From positions 1-50,233 of the forward strand of contig JAHYYI010000010.1 in the NCBI GenBank assembly GCA_019425045.1: a stretch of DNA of 50,233 nucleotides, in the 5' to 3' direction. A model generated the notes under the pieces. That model saw only the letters and a list, made by a program, of their open reading frames with translations, did not search any database and was not told the origin of the DNA. This document shows positions 41,037 through 48,294 of the stretch, in pieces. Positions within the stretch are counted from its first letter, which is position 1, and each line of letters opens with the position of its first letter. This DNA is from Collinsella sp. (lineage in GTDB: Bacteria > Actinomycetota > Coriobacteriia > Coriobacteriales > Coriobacteriaceae). The position numbers were made by a program, and so were the translations under genes.

Positions 41037-42263
41037 ATGAGCAAGGAAAAAGTCGTTCTCGCATATTCCGGTGGTCTTGATACATCCGTATGTGTCAAGT
41101 GGCTCCAGGACGAGAAGAATCTCGATGTCGTTTGCGTCTGCGGCAACGTGGGCCAGGAGGAGACCGGCTTGGATGCCAAGAAGCAGAAGGCGCTTGACCT
41201 GGGCGTTCTCGATTGCCAGGTGCTCGACCTGCGCGACGAGTTCTCCGATGAGTTCCTGACTAAGGCCATCGCCGCAAACTCCATGTACGAGAACAAGTAC
41301 CCGCTGCTCTCCGCGCTGTCTCGCCCGCTGCTCGCCAAGAAGCTTGTCGAGGTCGCTCACGAGTTTGGCGCGACCTACGTCGCCCACGGCTGCACCGGCA
41401 AGGGTAACGACCAGGTTCGTTTTGAGGCTGCCGTCAAGGCCCTCGACCCCGAGCTTAAGGTTATCGCCCCGGTTCGCGAGTGGGATCTGAAGTGCCGTCC
41501 CGATGAGGTTGCCTATGCTCACGCCCACAACGTGCCGGTTCCCGAGGGCGCCAACGACAACCCCTATTCCATCGACGACAACCTGTGGGGTCGCGCCATC
41601 GAGTGCGGTCACCTGGAGGATCCCTGGAACGAGCCGCTCGACGACGCCTGGGTTATGACCAAGAACCCCGAGGACACGCCGGACACCCCGACCTACACCG
41701 AGATTGAGTTTGAGGCGGGCAAGCCCGTCGCCGTCGATGGCAAGAAGATGAAACTCTCCGAGATCGTCATCGCCCTCAACAAGATTTCGGGTGACAACGG
41801 CTTTGGCCGTCTCGACCTGGTCGAGGATCGTCTGGTGGGCCTCAAGAGCCGTGAGTGCTACGAGGTTCCCGGCGCCCTGACGCTCATCACCGCCCACAAG
41901 GCGCTCGAGGACATCTGCGTCGAGGGCGACCTGCTCAAGACCAAGATTAAGCTCGAGCAGGATTGGGCCACCGCCGTGTACAACGGCCAGTGGTACAGCC
42001 CGCTCAAAAACGCGCTCGATGCCTTTATGGCCGACACCCAGAAGTTCGTGACCGGCACCGTCCGTCTGAAGTTCTTTAAGGGCAACTGCCATGTCGTCGG
42101 CCGCAAGAGCCCGTTTAGCCTGTATGACTACGGTCTGGCTACCTACGACCGCGACACTACGTTTGACGAGAAGGCCAGCGCCGGCTTTATCGAGATCGAT
42201 ACGCTGTCGCTCAAGACGTGGGCTAAGGTCCAGGGCCCCAGCTCTGCTGCCGCCCAGGCCTAG
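41037..42263 (+). CDS. argG: Argininosuccinate synthase
   Basis: A 408-residue cytoplasmic enzyme that joins citrulline and aspartate with ATP, the penultimate step of arginine synthesis. The PP-loop is A-Y-S-G-G-L-D-T-S (9-17). Further marks are H-G-C-T-G-K-G-N-D-Q-V-R-F (aspartate and citrulline site), P-V-R-E-W, S-I-D-D-N-L-W-G-R and E-C-Y-E-V-P-G. The length is usual for the bacterial type. The ATG at 41037 has GAAAGGAA upstream. It is preceded by an attenuator-like leader and followed by a 12-bp stem-loop, a small ORF and argH. No other arg genes are in the window. Confidence 0.98.
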   Translation: MSKEKVVLAYSGGLDTSVCVKWLQDEKNLDVVCVCGNVGQEETGLDAKKQKALDLGVLDCQVLDLRDEFSDEFLTKAIAANSMYENKYPLLSALSRPLLAKKLVEVAHEFGATYVAHGCTGKGNDQVRFEAAVKALDPELKVIAPVREWDLKCRPDEVAYAHAHNVPVPEGANDNPYSIDDNLWGRAIECGHLEDPWNEPLDDAWVMTKNPEDTPDTPTYTEIEFEAGKPVAVDGKKMKLSEIVIALNKISGDNGFGRLDLVEDRLVGLKSRECYEVPGALTLITAHKALEDICVEGDLLKTKIKLEQDWATAVYNGQWYSPLKNALDAFMADTQKFVTGTVRLKFFKGNCHVVGRKSPFSLYDYGLATYDRDTTFDEKASAGFIEIDTLSLKTWAKVQGPSSAAAQA

Positions 42264-42416
42264 CGCCTCCTTCCTTTGGTATCCGCGCGGCCCATCCGCG
42301 TGATACATAACGGGCGCATGGGGTCCCTACCTTTCGTTATGCTTGCTGACACTTCTTAACATCGGTGGCCCCTACGTTCCGCCCGCATATATGATGCCGC
42401 GTCTGCGGCTGAGTCC

Positions 42417-42446
42417 GAGCCCCGCCGGGGTTGTCCGGCGGGGCTC
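42417..42446 (+). terminator. 12-bp stem-loop after argG
   Basis: GAGCCCCGCCGG pairs perfectly with CCGGCGGGGCTC around GGTTGT. It is followed by CTCCTATCAATTT, with no T-tract, so it is a weak intrinsic terminator or an mRNA 3'-end stabiliser. Confidence 0.5.
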
Positions 42447-42498
42447 CTCCTATCAATTTGACGGCCCTGCGCCTATATATATATGGGGAGTATCCATT

Positions 42499-42669
42499 AT
42501 GTTCAATGCTATCGCGCATGCTTTACTTGCCCTCGCGCCCGAGTTCGATGCTGCAAAGGTCGAGGACGTTCCTATGAGCCTAAAGGCCTGGATCGATGGT
42601 TCGCAGGGCAACATTCGGAGGGAGACGTTGGGCGCCAAGTGCATGGCGCGTCACTTCTTTGCAAATTAG
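42499..42669 (+). CDS. Small ORF of unknown function between argG and argH
   Basis: A 56-residue ORF with a fair ribosome site (GGGGAG, eight bases before ATG) and G/C-ending codons in its middle. The N-terminal half is predicted helical (A-I-A-H-A-L-L-A-L-A-P-E-F), and a second segment (S-L-K-A-W-I-D-G-S-Q-G-N-I-R-R-E) could be a helix-loop region. I do not recognise it. TTGACG at 42458 and an alternating TATATATATA run (42474-42483) just upstream may be its promoter. It may be a real small protein or a chance ORF. Confidence 0.4.
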   Translation: MFNAIAHALLALAPEFDAAKVEDVPMSLKAWIDGSQGNIRRETLGAKCMARHFFAN

Positions 42670-42787
42670 CTATATGGCCTCGCACGTGGTGGGGAATATG
42701 CAAAACTAGCGGTTGAGAAATCGCTTTAGCGACAGGGCGCATTGCTTTGGGCGCTTGTTTTGGGATTTGATGAAAGGGGACGGTTCC

Positions 42788-44218
42788 ATGGCTCTTTGGG
42801 GCGGTCGTTTTGAGGCAGGCGTGGCCGAGGTCACGCAGGAGTTTGGCGCGTCGTTGCCGGTTGACAAACATCTCTATAAGCAGGATATCGCCGGATCTAA
42901 GGCACATGCCAAGATGCTGGCGGCCCAGGGCATTATCAGCGCCGAGGACGAGCAGGCGATTGCCGAGGGCCTGACCGGAATCGAACAGGATATCGATGCC
43001 GGCAACTTCACCTTTGATATCAACGACGAGGACATTCATATGTCCATCGAAAGCGAGCTGACGCGTCGTATCGGCGAGGCTGGCAAGCGCTTGCATACTG
43101 GGCGTTCGCGCAACGATCAGGTGGCGACCGATACGCGCCTGGGCGTCAAGGCGCTGGCCAAGGAGCTCATGGTGGCCAATCTTGAGCTGCGCCATGTGCT
43201 GGTGGATGCGGCCAAGAAGTACGACAAGGTGATTCTTCCGGGCTACACGCATATGCAGCACGCTCAGCCCGTGCTGCTCTCGCATCATCTGCTGGCGTAT
43301 TCCTGGATGTTCGCGCGCGACTTTACGCGCCTGAAGGCCGCCTTTGATGCCGCCGACAACTGCCCGCTGGGTGCTGCCGCGCTTGCCGGTACGAGCTATC
43401 CGCTCGATCGCCAGATGACGGCTGCCGAACTTGGCTTTGCGGGCGTGATTCCCAACTCGCTCGATGCGGTTTCCGACCGTGATTTCCTGCTCGATCTGCA
43501 TTACGCCGGATCCGTCATGGCGATGCACCTGTCGCGTCTTTCCGAGGAGATCGTGCTGTGGTCGAGCTCCGAATTTGGCTTTATCACGCTTTCAGACTCC
43601 TACTCCACCGGCTCGTCTATCATGCCGCAGAAGAAGAATCCCGACTTTGCCGAGCTTATCCGCGGTAAGAGCGGTCGCGTGTACGGCAACCTGGTGCAGC
43701 TGCTGGTAACCATGAAGGGCCTGCCGCTCGCTTATAACAAGGACTTGCAGGAGGACAAGGAGGGCGCGCTCGATACCGCTCACACGCTCATGCAGTGCCT
43801 GTCCGTTATGGCCGGAATGATTTCGACCTGGACCGTCAACGAGGATGCCATGGCGCGCGAGTGCGGCGTGGGGCACCTTGCCGCCACCGATGTTGCCGAT
43901 TACCTGGCAAAGCGCGGTCTACCGTTCCGCGAGGCACATGCCGTGGTGGGGCACCTGGTCCTGATGTGTGAGAAGCGCGGCTGCAATCTTGAGGACCTGC
44001 CGTTTGAGGTGTTCCAGGAGGCAAGCCCGCTCTTTGAGCGCGATATTACCGAGGCGCTCGATATCCCGTCGATTGTCGCCGCGCGCACGACCGAGGGCGG
44101 TACCGCCCCTGCCGCCGTTGCCGTGCAGCTGCAGCGTGCCGAGGCGCAGCTCGTGGCCGACGAAGGCGTGTTTGGATCGCTAACCAAGGTTGTCGAGATG
44201 GGTCACGGGGCAAAGTAG
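42788..44218 (+). CDS. argH: Argininosuccinate lyase
   Basis: A 476-residue member of the fumarase/aspartase superfamily, cleaving argininosuccinate to arginine and fumarate. The N-terminal W-G-G-R-F and the D-E-D-I-H-M-S-I-E region bind substrate. H-T-G-R-S-R-N-D-Q-V and T-H-M-Q-H-A-Q-P carry the catalytic base His. The family signature G-S-S-I-M-P-Q-K-K-N-P-D lies at 275-286 with the catalytic Ser loop. The ATG at 42788 has GAAAGGGG upstream; the in-frame start at 42713 lacks a site. It is separated from argG by 524 bases, so it may have its own promoter. Confidence 0.97.
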   Translation: MALWGGRFEAGVAEVTQEFGASLPVDKHLYKQDIAGSKAHAKMLAAQGIISAEDEQAIAEGLTGIEQDIDAGNFTFDINDEDIHMSIESELTRRIGEAGKRLHTGRSRNDQVATDTRLGVKALAKELMVANLELRHVLVDAAKKYDKVILPGYTHMQHAQPVLLSHHLLAYSWMFARDFTRLKAAFDAADNCPLGAAALAGTSYPLDRQMTAAELGFAGVIPNSLDAVSDRDFLLDLHYAGSVMAMHLSRLSEEIVLWSSSEFGFITLSDSYSTGSSIMPQKKNPDFAELIRGKSGRVYGNLVQLLVTMKGLPLAYNKDLQEDKEGALDTAHTLMQCLSVMAGMISTWTVNEDAMARECGVGHLAATDVADYLAKRGLPFREAHAVVGHLVLMCEKRGCNLEDLPFEVFQEASPLFERDITEALDIPSIVAARTTEGGTAPAAVAVQLQRAEAQLVADEGVFGSLTKVVEMGHGAK

Positions 44219-44270
44219 AGGTTTGGCTGAAGACGTATTGTCCATTTATTGATAAATCGTTTTAGCTTTA

Positions 44271-44306
44271 CGGGCGTCTGCTGATGCGGGCGCCCCTATT
44301 TTGCTG
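44271..44306 (+). terminator. Possible terminator after argH
   Basis: GGGCG near 44273 pairs with CGCCC near 44291, followed by CTATTTTGC. Modest stem and T-tract. Confidence 0.5.
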
Positions 44307-44602
44307 CTATGGGGGAGGGGCTTGTCGAGAACTTCTGTAGGACCTTTGGGCAGGTTGTGAAGGGGGTACGTTCGCGGGTGGCAACCGACCGCCCGCTCTG
44401 TTCCATGTGGTTGATGAGCGGTCGGATGGTACTCTAATCGGGCTTCGAAACAGAAGTGACACATATGGAGCGCTTTAATAAATTGCAGCGTTTCAATAAA
44501 CAGCTTTTTGTTTAACTGCAGCTAAAACTCTGTTACGATGCAGTCCAGGCGGGTGCCGGAATGGGACTTGGGCACGCGCGAACCTACTTGAAAGGCTACC
44601 TT
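44307..44602 (+). promoter_or_regulatory. argH/ndk intergenic region with alternative hairpins and ndk promoter
   Basis: No gene is supported. GCGGGTGG (44375-44382) can pair with CCGCCCGC just downstream, while the overlapping CCGACCGC (44385-44392) pairs perfectly with GCGGTCGG (44418-44425); the two folds exclude each other. Nearer ndk, TTTAAC (about 44511) and TACGAT (about 44534) with 18 bases between are a plausible promoter. Confidence 0.45.
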
Positions 44603-45007
44603 ATGGCTATCGAGAAGACCTTCATCATGATTAAGCCCGACGCGGTGCGCGATCGCAAGATCGGCGAGATCGTTGCTCGTATTGAGCGTAGCGGCCTTGT
44701 CATCGAGCGCATGGAGATGACCACGCTCGAGCGCGCTACCGTCGAGGAGCACTACGCCCATCTGGCCGACAAGCCCTTCTTTGGCGGTCTCTGCGACTTT
44801 ATGACGAGCGGTCCGGTCGTCAAGATGGTTGTTTCCGGTCTTTCCGCTGTCTCCAAGATGCGCACCCTTATGGGCGCCACCAACCCGCTTGATGCTGCTC
44901 CTGGCACCATCCGCGGCGACTTCGCCGTCGATGTCAACGCCAACGTGATCCACGGCTCCGACTGCCTGGAGAACGCCGAGATCGAGATCAAGCGCTTCTT
45001 TGGCTAA
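44603..45007 (+). CDS. ndk: Nucleoside diphosphate kinase
   Basis: A 134-residue kinase that balances nucleoside triphosphate pools by phosphate transfer through a histidine. Marks are E-K-T-F-I-M-I-K-P-D-A-V at the start, R-T-L-M-G-A-T-N-P-L-D-A-A-P-G-T-I-R-G-D-F, and the active site N-V-I-H-G-S-D with catalytic His117. The length is slightly short, as for many actinobacterial and Gram-positive forms. GAAAGG precedes the ATG at 44603. It is followed by a good terminator and stands alone. Confidence 0.97.
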   Translation: MAIEKTFIMIKPDAVRDRKIGEIVARIERSGLVIERMEMTTLERATVEEHYAHLADKPFFGGLCDFMTSGPVVKMVVSGLSAVSKMRTLMGATNPLDAAPGTIRGDFAVDVNANVIHGSDCLENAEIEIKRFFG

Positions 45008-45048
45008 ACCAGCTTTGACTCCTTAAAGCTGTTAGCGTGTGGCTTGGG

Positions 45049-45080
45049 CGCCGCGGAACTCCATCCGCGGCGTCCTTTTA
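45049..45080 (+). terminator. Rho-independent terminator after ndk
   Basis: CGCCGCGGA (45049-45057) pairs with TCCGCGGCG (45064-45072), followed by TCCTTTTATATT. Confidence 0.85.
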
Positions 45081-45086
45081 TATTCC

Positions 45087-45119
45087 AGTAGATTTTTGGG
45101 ACATGTCTAGAAATCTACT
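45087..45119. repeat. Dispersed palindrome, copy 2 (GGGACATGTC core)
   Basis: AGTAGATTT (45087-45095) and AAATCTACT (45111-45119) are perfect inverted arms around TTGGGACATGTCTAG, which has its own GACATGTC palindrome. It shares its left half with the element at the end of the nitroreductase gene (24226-24254, opposite strand). Confidence 0.65.
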
Positions 45120-45123
45120 AAAG

Positions 45124-45163
45124 AGCCCCCGCCTGGAATGTGCGTGCATTCCAGGCGGGGGCT
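45124..45163. terminator. 17-bp perfect stem between ndk and rpiB
   Basis: Bases 45124-45140 and 45147-45163 pair perfectly around a six-base loop TGCGTG. On the minus strand it is followed by CTTTAG, a poor T-tract, so it may end rpiB transcripts or block RNA decay. Confidence 0.6.
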
Positions 45164-45190
45164 GTCGCTAGCGTATGGCGTTGTAAGTTT

Positions 45191-45658
45191 TTAGGCCTCG
45201 TCGACGACCTTGAGACCGCGGGTCTGGTCGATCTCGTTGAGGAGGTTGACGCGACGCTCGTGGCGGCCGCCCTCGAACTCGGCGTCGAGCCACTCGTCGA
45301 CGATCATCTTAGCGAGCTCGGAGCCAACGACGCGGGCGCCAAAGGCCAGCACGTTGGTGTTATTGTGCATACGGGAGAGCTTGGCGCTGAAGGGCTCGGA
45401 GCACACGACGGCGCGTACGCCCTCGACCTTGTTGGCAGCCAGGCTGATCCCGACGCCGGTACCGCAGATCAGGATGCCCAGGTCGACGTCGCCGTTGACA
45501 ACGGCCTTACCCACCTTGTAGCCGGCGATGGGGTAGTCAAAGCTCTCGGAGGTGTCGGTGCCAAAGTTCACGACCTCGCAGCCGCGCTCCTTCAGGTGCT
45601 CGGAAATGATGTTCTTGAGCTCGACGGCGGCGTGGTCGTTACCGATACCGATCTTCAT
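45191..45658 (-). CDS. rpiB: Ribose-5-phosphate isomerase B
   Basis: A 155-residue RpiB/LacAB family isomerase interconverting ribose 5-phosphate and ribulose 5-phosphate in the pentose phosphate pathway. The N-terminal I-G-I-G-N-D-H-A-A, the active-site Cys in I-L-I-C-G-T-G-V-G-I-S, and the His in S-R-M-H-N-N-T-N-V-L are typical. N-V-L-A-F-G-A-R-V completes the signature. The ATG at 45658 (minus) has GAGAGGAAC upstream; an upstream open frame is only GC-driven. Allose-6-phosphate isomerase is a less likely alternative. It is divergent from the cysteine desulfidase gene. Confidence 0.95.
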   Translation of the reverse strand: MKIGIGNDHAAVELKNIISEHLKERGCEVVNFGTDTSESFDYPIAGYKVGKAVVNGDVDLGILICGTGVGISLAANKVEGVRAVVCSEPFSAKLSRMHNNTNVLAFGARVVGSELAKMIVDEWLDAEFEGGRHERRVNLLNEIDQTRGLKVVDEA

Positions 45659-45930
45659 AGATGGTTCCTCTCTGGTCTGTGCGGCGCAAATGCTAAAGGT
45701 GTTTACCGCGTTCGACTGCATGATAGCGCGACTTTTGTGTAAACGCTCGGGCGTTTTTTGATCAAACGCTTTAGCAGGCAACAAGACCCGCTTTTCATGA
45801 ATGAATGCCGCCAGTTTGTGCTTGAGCGCCGTCCGCCGGAACCATGGTTGCGGTTTTTGATGCATTGTTATCAAATAGAAGAGCTAATTATTTTTGAGAG
45901 ACCAGCCCGTTATGCAAGCAGGAGATACCT
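45659..45930. promoter_or_regulatory. Divergent control region rpiB / cysteine desulfidase
   Basis: About 270 bases without a gene. AACGC-TCGG-GCGTT followed by TTTTTT lies at about 45740-45757, and GCGTTT...AAACGC (about 45750-45768) forms an operator-like dyad overlapping it. Promoters for both directions are expected here but none is strong enough to call. Confidence 0.35.
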
Positions 45931-47253
45931 ATGCCTACCGATTCCCTTCGTGATGCCGCATTTTGCGATGTTTTGAACCGCGAGCTTGTCTGCGCGCTCG
46001 GCTGCACCGAGCCCATTGCCGTTGCCTATGCGGCGGCGCTGGCGAGCCAAACGCTCGGTTGCGAACCCGAACACATGGATGTCGCCTGCTCGGGCAACAT
46101 CATTAAGAACGTTAAGAGCGTGACCGTGCCCAACTCGGGCGGTATGCACGGTATCGAGGCTGCGGCCGTGCTGGGTGCCGTGGGCGGTGACGCCAAGAGC
46201 GCGCTCGAGGTGCTCGAGAGTGTTGACGATGCAGACCGCGCTCGCGTGACCGAGCTGCTCGCCGATGCCGGCTATTGCGACGTGTCGCTTGTCGAGGGCG
46301 TGCCCAACCTCTATATCAAGGTGACTGCTACGGCCGGGGGCCATACCGCGGTCGTCGAGATCACCGACCACCACACGAATGTCACGTGCCATACGCTCGA
46401 CGGTATTCCGGTGTGTGGCAAGTCGGCGGGGGAGTGTGCCGCCTGCGCCGAGCGCGTCGTGGCCGAGCGTGCCGCCGATAAGGCCGACACGCCCATGTCG
46501 ATCGAATCCATCATCGACTTTATCGAGGGCGGCGACATCGAAGGTGCTCGCGCCGCCGTTGAACGTCAGATTGAGCTGAACGGCGCAATAAGCGCCGAGG
46601 GCCTGGCGCACGCTTGGGGCGCCGAGGTAGGCCGTACGCTGCTGGGCGCTCGTGCCGACGACGTCGCCTGCTGTGCCCGTGCCCGTGCGGCCGCCGGGTC
46701 CGATGCCCGCATGAACGGCTGTGCGCTGCCGGTCGCCATTGTGTGCGGCTCGGGCAACCAGGGCATCACCTGTGCGCTGCCCGTTATGGAGTATGCCGAC
46801 TACCTGCGTTGCGACAACGAGCACCTGGTGCGCGCCGTGATGCTGTCCGACCTTATCGCCGTGCATATCAAGAGCTATATTGGTGCGCTCTCGGCGTTTT
46901 GCGGCGCTATTTGCGCCGCGTGCGGTGCCGGTGCCGCGATTACCTGGCTGTGTGGCGGCACGCGCGAACAGATTGGTGCGACGGTCTCGAACACGCTCGG
47001 CAACGTGGGCGGTATCGTGTGCGACGGCGCCAAGGCGAGCTGTGCCGCCAAGATTTCCGCTGCCGTCGATGCGGCGATTCTGGGCCACGATATGGCCATG
47101 CAGGGCCGCGGCTTCCGCGCCGGCGAGGGTCTGATCCAGGATACCGTCGAGGAGACGATCGCGAGCATGGGCTATGTGGGCCGTGTGGGCATGAAGGATA
47201 CCGATGTCGAGATTCTCAACATCATGATCGGCAAGACCATCGTCGACTGCTAG
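45931..47253 (+). CDS. L-cysteine desulfidase family protein (CyuA/UPF0597)
   Basis: A 440-residue cytoplasmic protein related to the serine dehydratase alpha chain, of the family that includes the Methanocaldococcus L-cysteine desulfidase and E. coli CyuA (YhaM). It breaks L-cysteine to pyruvate, ammonia and sulfide using an oxygen-sensitive Fe-S cluster. Cluster and active-site candidates are Cys in A-L-G-C-T-E-P-I-A, Cys in D-V-A-C-S-G-N, and the Cys-rich C-terminal half (F-C-G-A-I-C-A-A-C-G-A-G and G-N-V-G-G-I-V-C-D-G-A-K-A-S-C). AGGAG lies before the ATG. Serine dehydratase activity is an alternative. No transporter cyuP is adjacent. Confidence 0.88.
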   Translation: MPTDSLRDAAFCDVLNRELVCALGCTEPIAVAYAAALASQTLGCEPEHMDVACSGNIIKNVKSVTVPNSGGMHGIEAAAVLGAVGGDAKSALEVLESVDDADRARVTELLADAGYCDVSLVEGVPNLYIKVTATAGGHTAVVEITDHHTNVTCHTLDGIPVCGKSAGECAACAERVVAERAADKADTPMSIESIIDFIEGGDIEGARAAVERQIELNGAISAEGLAHAWGAEVGRTLLGARADDVACCARARAAAGSDARMNGCALPVAIVCGSGNQGITCALPVMEYADYLRCDNEHLVRAVMLSDLIAVHIKSYIGALSAFCGAICAACGAGAAITWLCGGTREQIGATVSNTLGNVGGIVCDGAKASCAAKISAAVDAAILGHDMAMQGRGFRAGEGLIQDTVEETIASMGYVGRVGMKDTDVEILNIMIGKTIVDC

Positions 47254-47329
47254 GGGCTCTGGGGCACTGCATCTTGTTGTTGAAACTATCGCGCTTGTGG
47301 CTGTAAAGCACCTGTCTGCATTGCGGACA

Positions 47330-47770
47330 GCGAGGACCTCGCGGTATGTCACCAGGTCGTTCTCGCGCTTGATGCGCTCGAGGACGGTTGCGACAACAAG
47401 CGCCGCTATCGCCGGCAGGAACGTCGCAGCCGCGGCGACGCCGGCGCCCCAGGTGCCCTCCATCCAGTTAAACGCCGGCGACAGTATCAGTGCGAACGCC
47501 ACCGCCAGCAACGCGAGCATCAGCACGGCCAGCCATAGCATCCGCGTTCCCATGCGCTTGCGATCTCTTTCGACTGCCTCTTCCATAACGGTCACGTCTC
47601 CCTTCACGAGCGTGTCTATGGAGGTGCCGAATAGGATGCTCAGCATGAGCAGGCTCTGGACGTCCGGATACGTCTTGTCCCGCTCCCAGTTCGAGATCGT
47701 CTGACGCGACACGTAGAGTTTCTCGGCGAGCTGTTCTTGGGAGAGCCCCATCGCCTCGCGCCTCGTCTTT
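47330..47770. repeat. 441-bp direct repeat, copy A
   Basis: Identical to 49671-50111 in 440 of 441 positions (C at 47337, T at 49678), same orientation, with no indels. It carries most of an HTH-membrane gene lacking both its true N-terminus and C-terminus. Sequence similarity stops abruptly at both ends. Confidence 0.97.
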
Positions 47771-47945
47771 GCTCACCGGCACGTCGAGCGTCTCACCGAG
47801 GGCGACGAGCATCTCCGCGTCGGGCACCGAGAGCCCGCGTTCCCATTTGGAAACCGTCTGCCTCACCACGTTCAGCTTGAGCGCGAGCTCCTCCTGCGAT
47901 AGCCCTTTCGATTTCCTGAGGGCCTGGATGTTCTCGTTCAGCATG
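47330..47945 (-). pseudogene. Chimeric, broken XRE regulator
   Basis: On the minus strand a gene starts at ATG 47945 behind a good site with N-E-N-I-Q-A-L-R-K-S-K-G-L-S-Q-E-E-L-A-L-K-L and V-S-K-W-E-R-G-L-S-V-P-D-A, a normal XRE helix-turn-helix (58 residues). At 47771 it runs into copy A of the 441-bp repeat in the wrong frame, so the rest of its own protein is lost. The repeat itself encodes residues of a second XRE-membrane protein (L-Y-V-S-R-Q-T-I-S-N-W-E-R-D) that is cut off after T-Y-R-E, where the intact gene at 49511-50131 continues. A short HTH-only peptide may still be made. Confidence 0.85.
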
Positions 47946-48048
47946 GTGGATCCTTTCTCTCGCCCGGTTCCTACGTTACCGCAATGCTGCCCGCAGATGG
48001 TCCGTTGCCGCAAGCAACGGGTCGTAACATCGGCGGGGATTGTTTGAG

Positions 48049-48294
48049 TTCACAGGGGATGCAAGCTCCTTATAATATGACGTCCATTTAATCTACCTGC
48101 GGTTTGCAACCATAGGGTGCCTGCAGGTTGCGTAAAATGAAGCCTCAAGTTGGTGGTTTCCGCCATGTGGCTACCGTAGTGTGTAAGTCGCCGGCAGGAA
48201 AGCACCGAACGCTGGGATGCCGCGCCCGCGCCGTCGCCGTGAGCCAAGATCATGACGCCCGAGCGGTCGCTCCCAGCCAACGAGAGGACCTACT
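48049..48294 (+). promoter_or_regulatory. Promoter and long structured leader of the XRE-membrane gene
   Basis: TTCACA (48049-48054) and TATAAT (48071-48076) with a 16-base spacer make the best sigma70-type promoter in the window. The implied leader is about 210 bases and contains several stems, among them GCAACC/GGTTGC (about 48107-48129), GGTGG/CCGCC (about 48152-48164) and CTAC/GTAG. It matches no riboswitch I can name. Confidence 0.55.

Noticed and set aside
44375..44400. T-box riboswitch before ndk, prompted by GGGTGGCAACCG
   Set aside because: The T-box consensus has no extra A, no stem I was found upstream, no terminator T-tract follows, and ndk is not a usual T-box target.
48050..48280. 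76-codon minus-strand frame in the XRE leader
   Set aside because: No ribosome site and it lies over the best promoter of the opposite strand.
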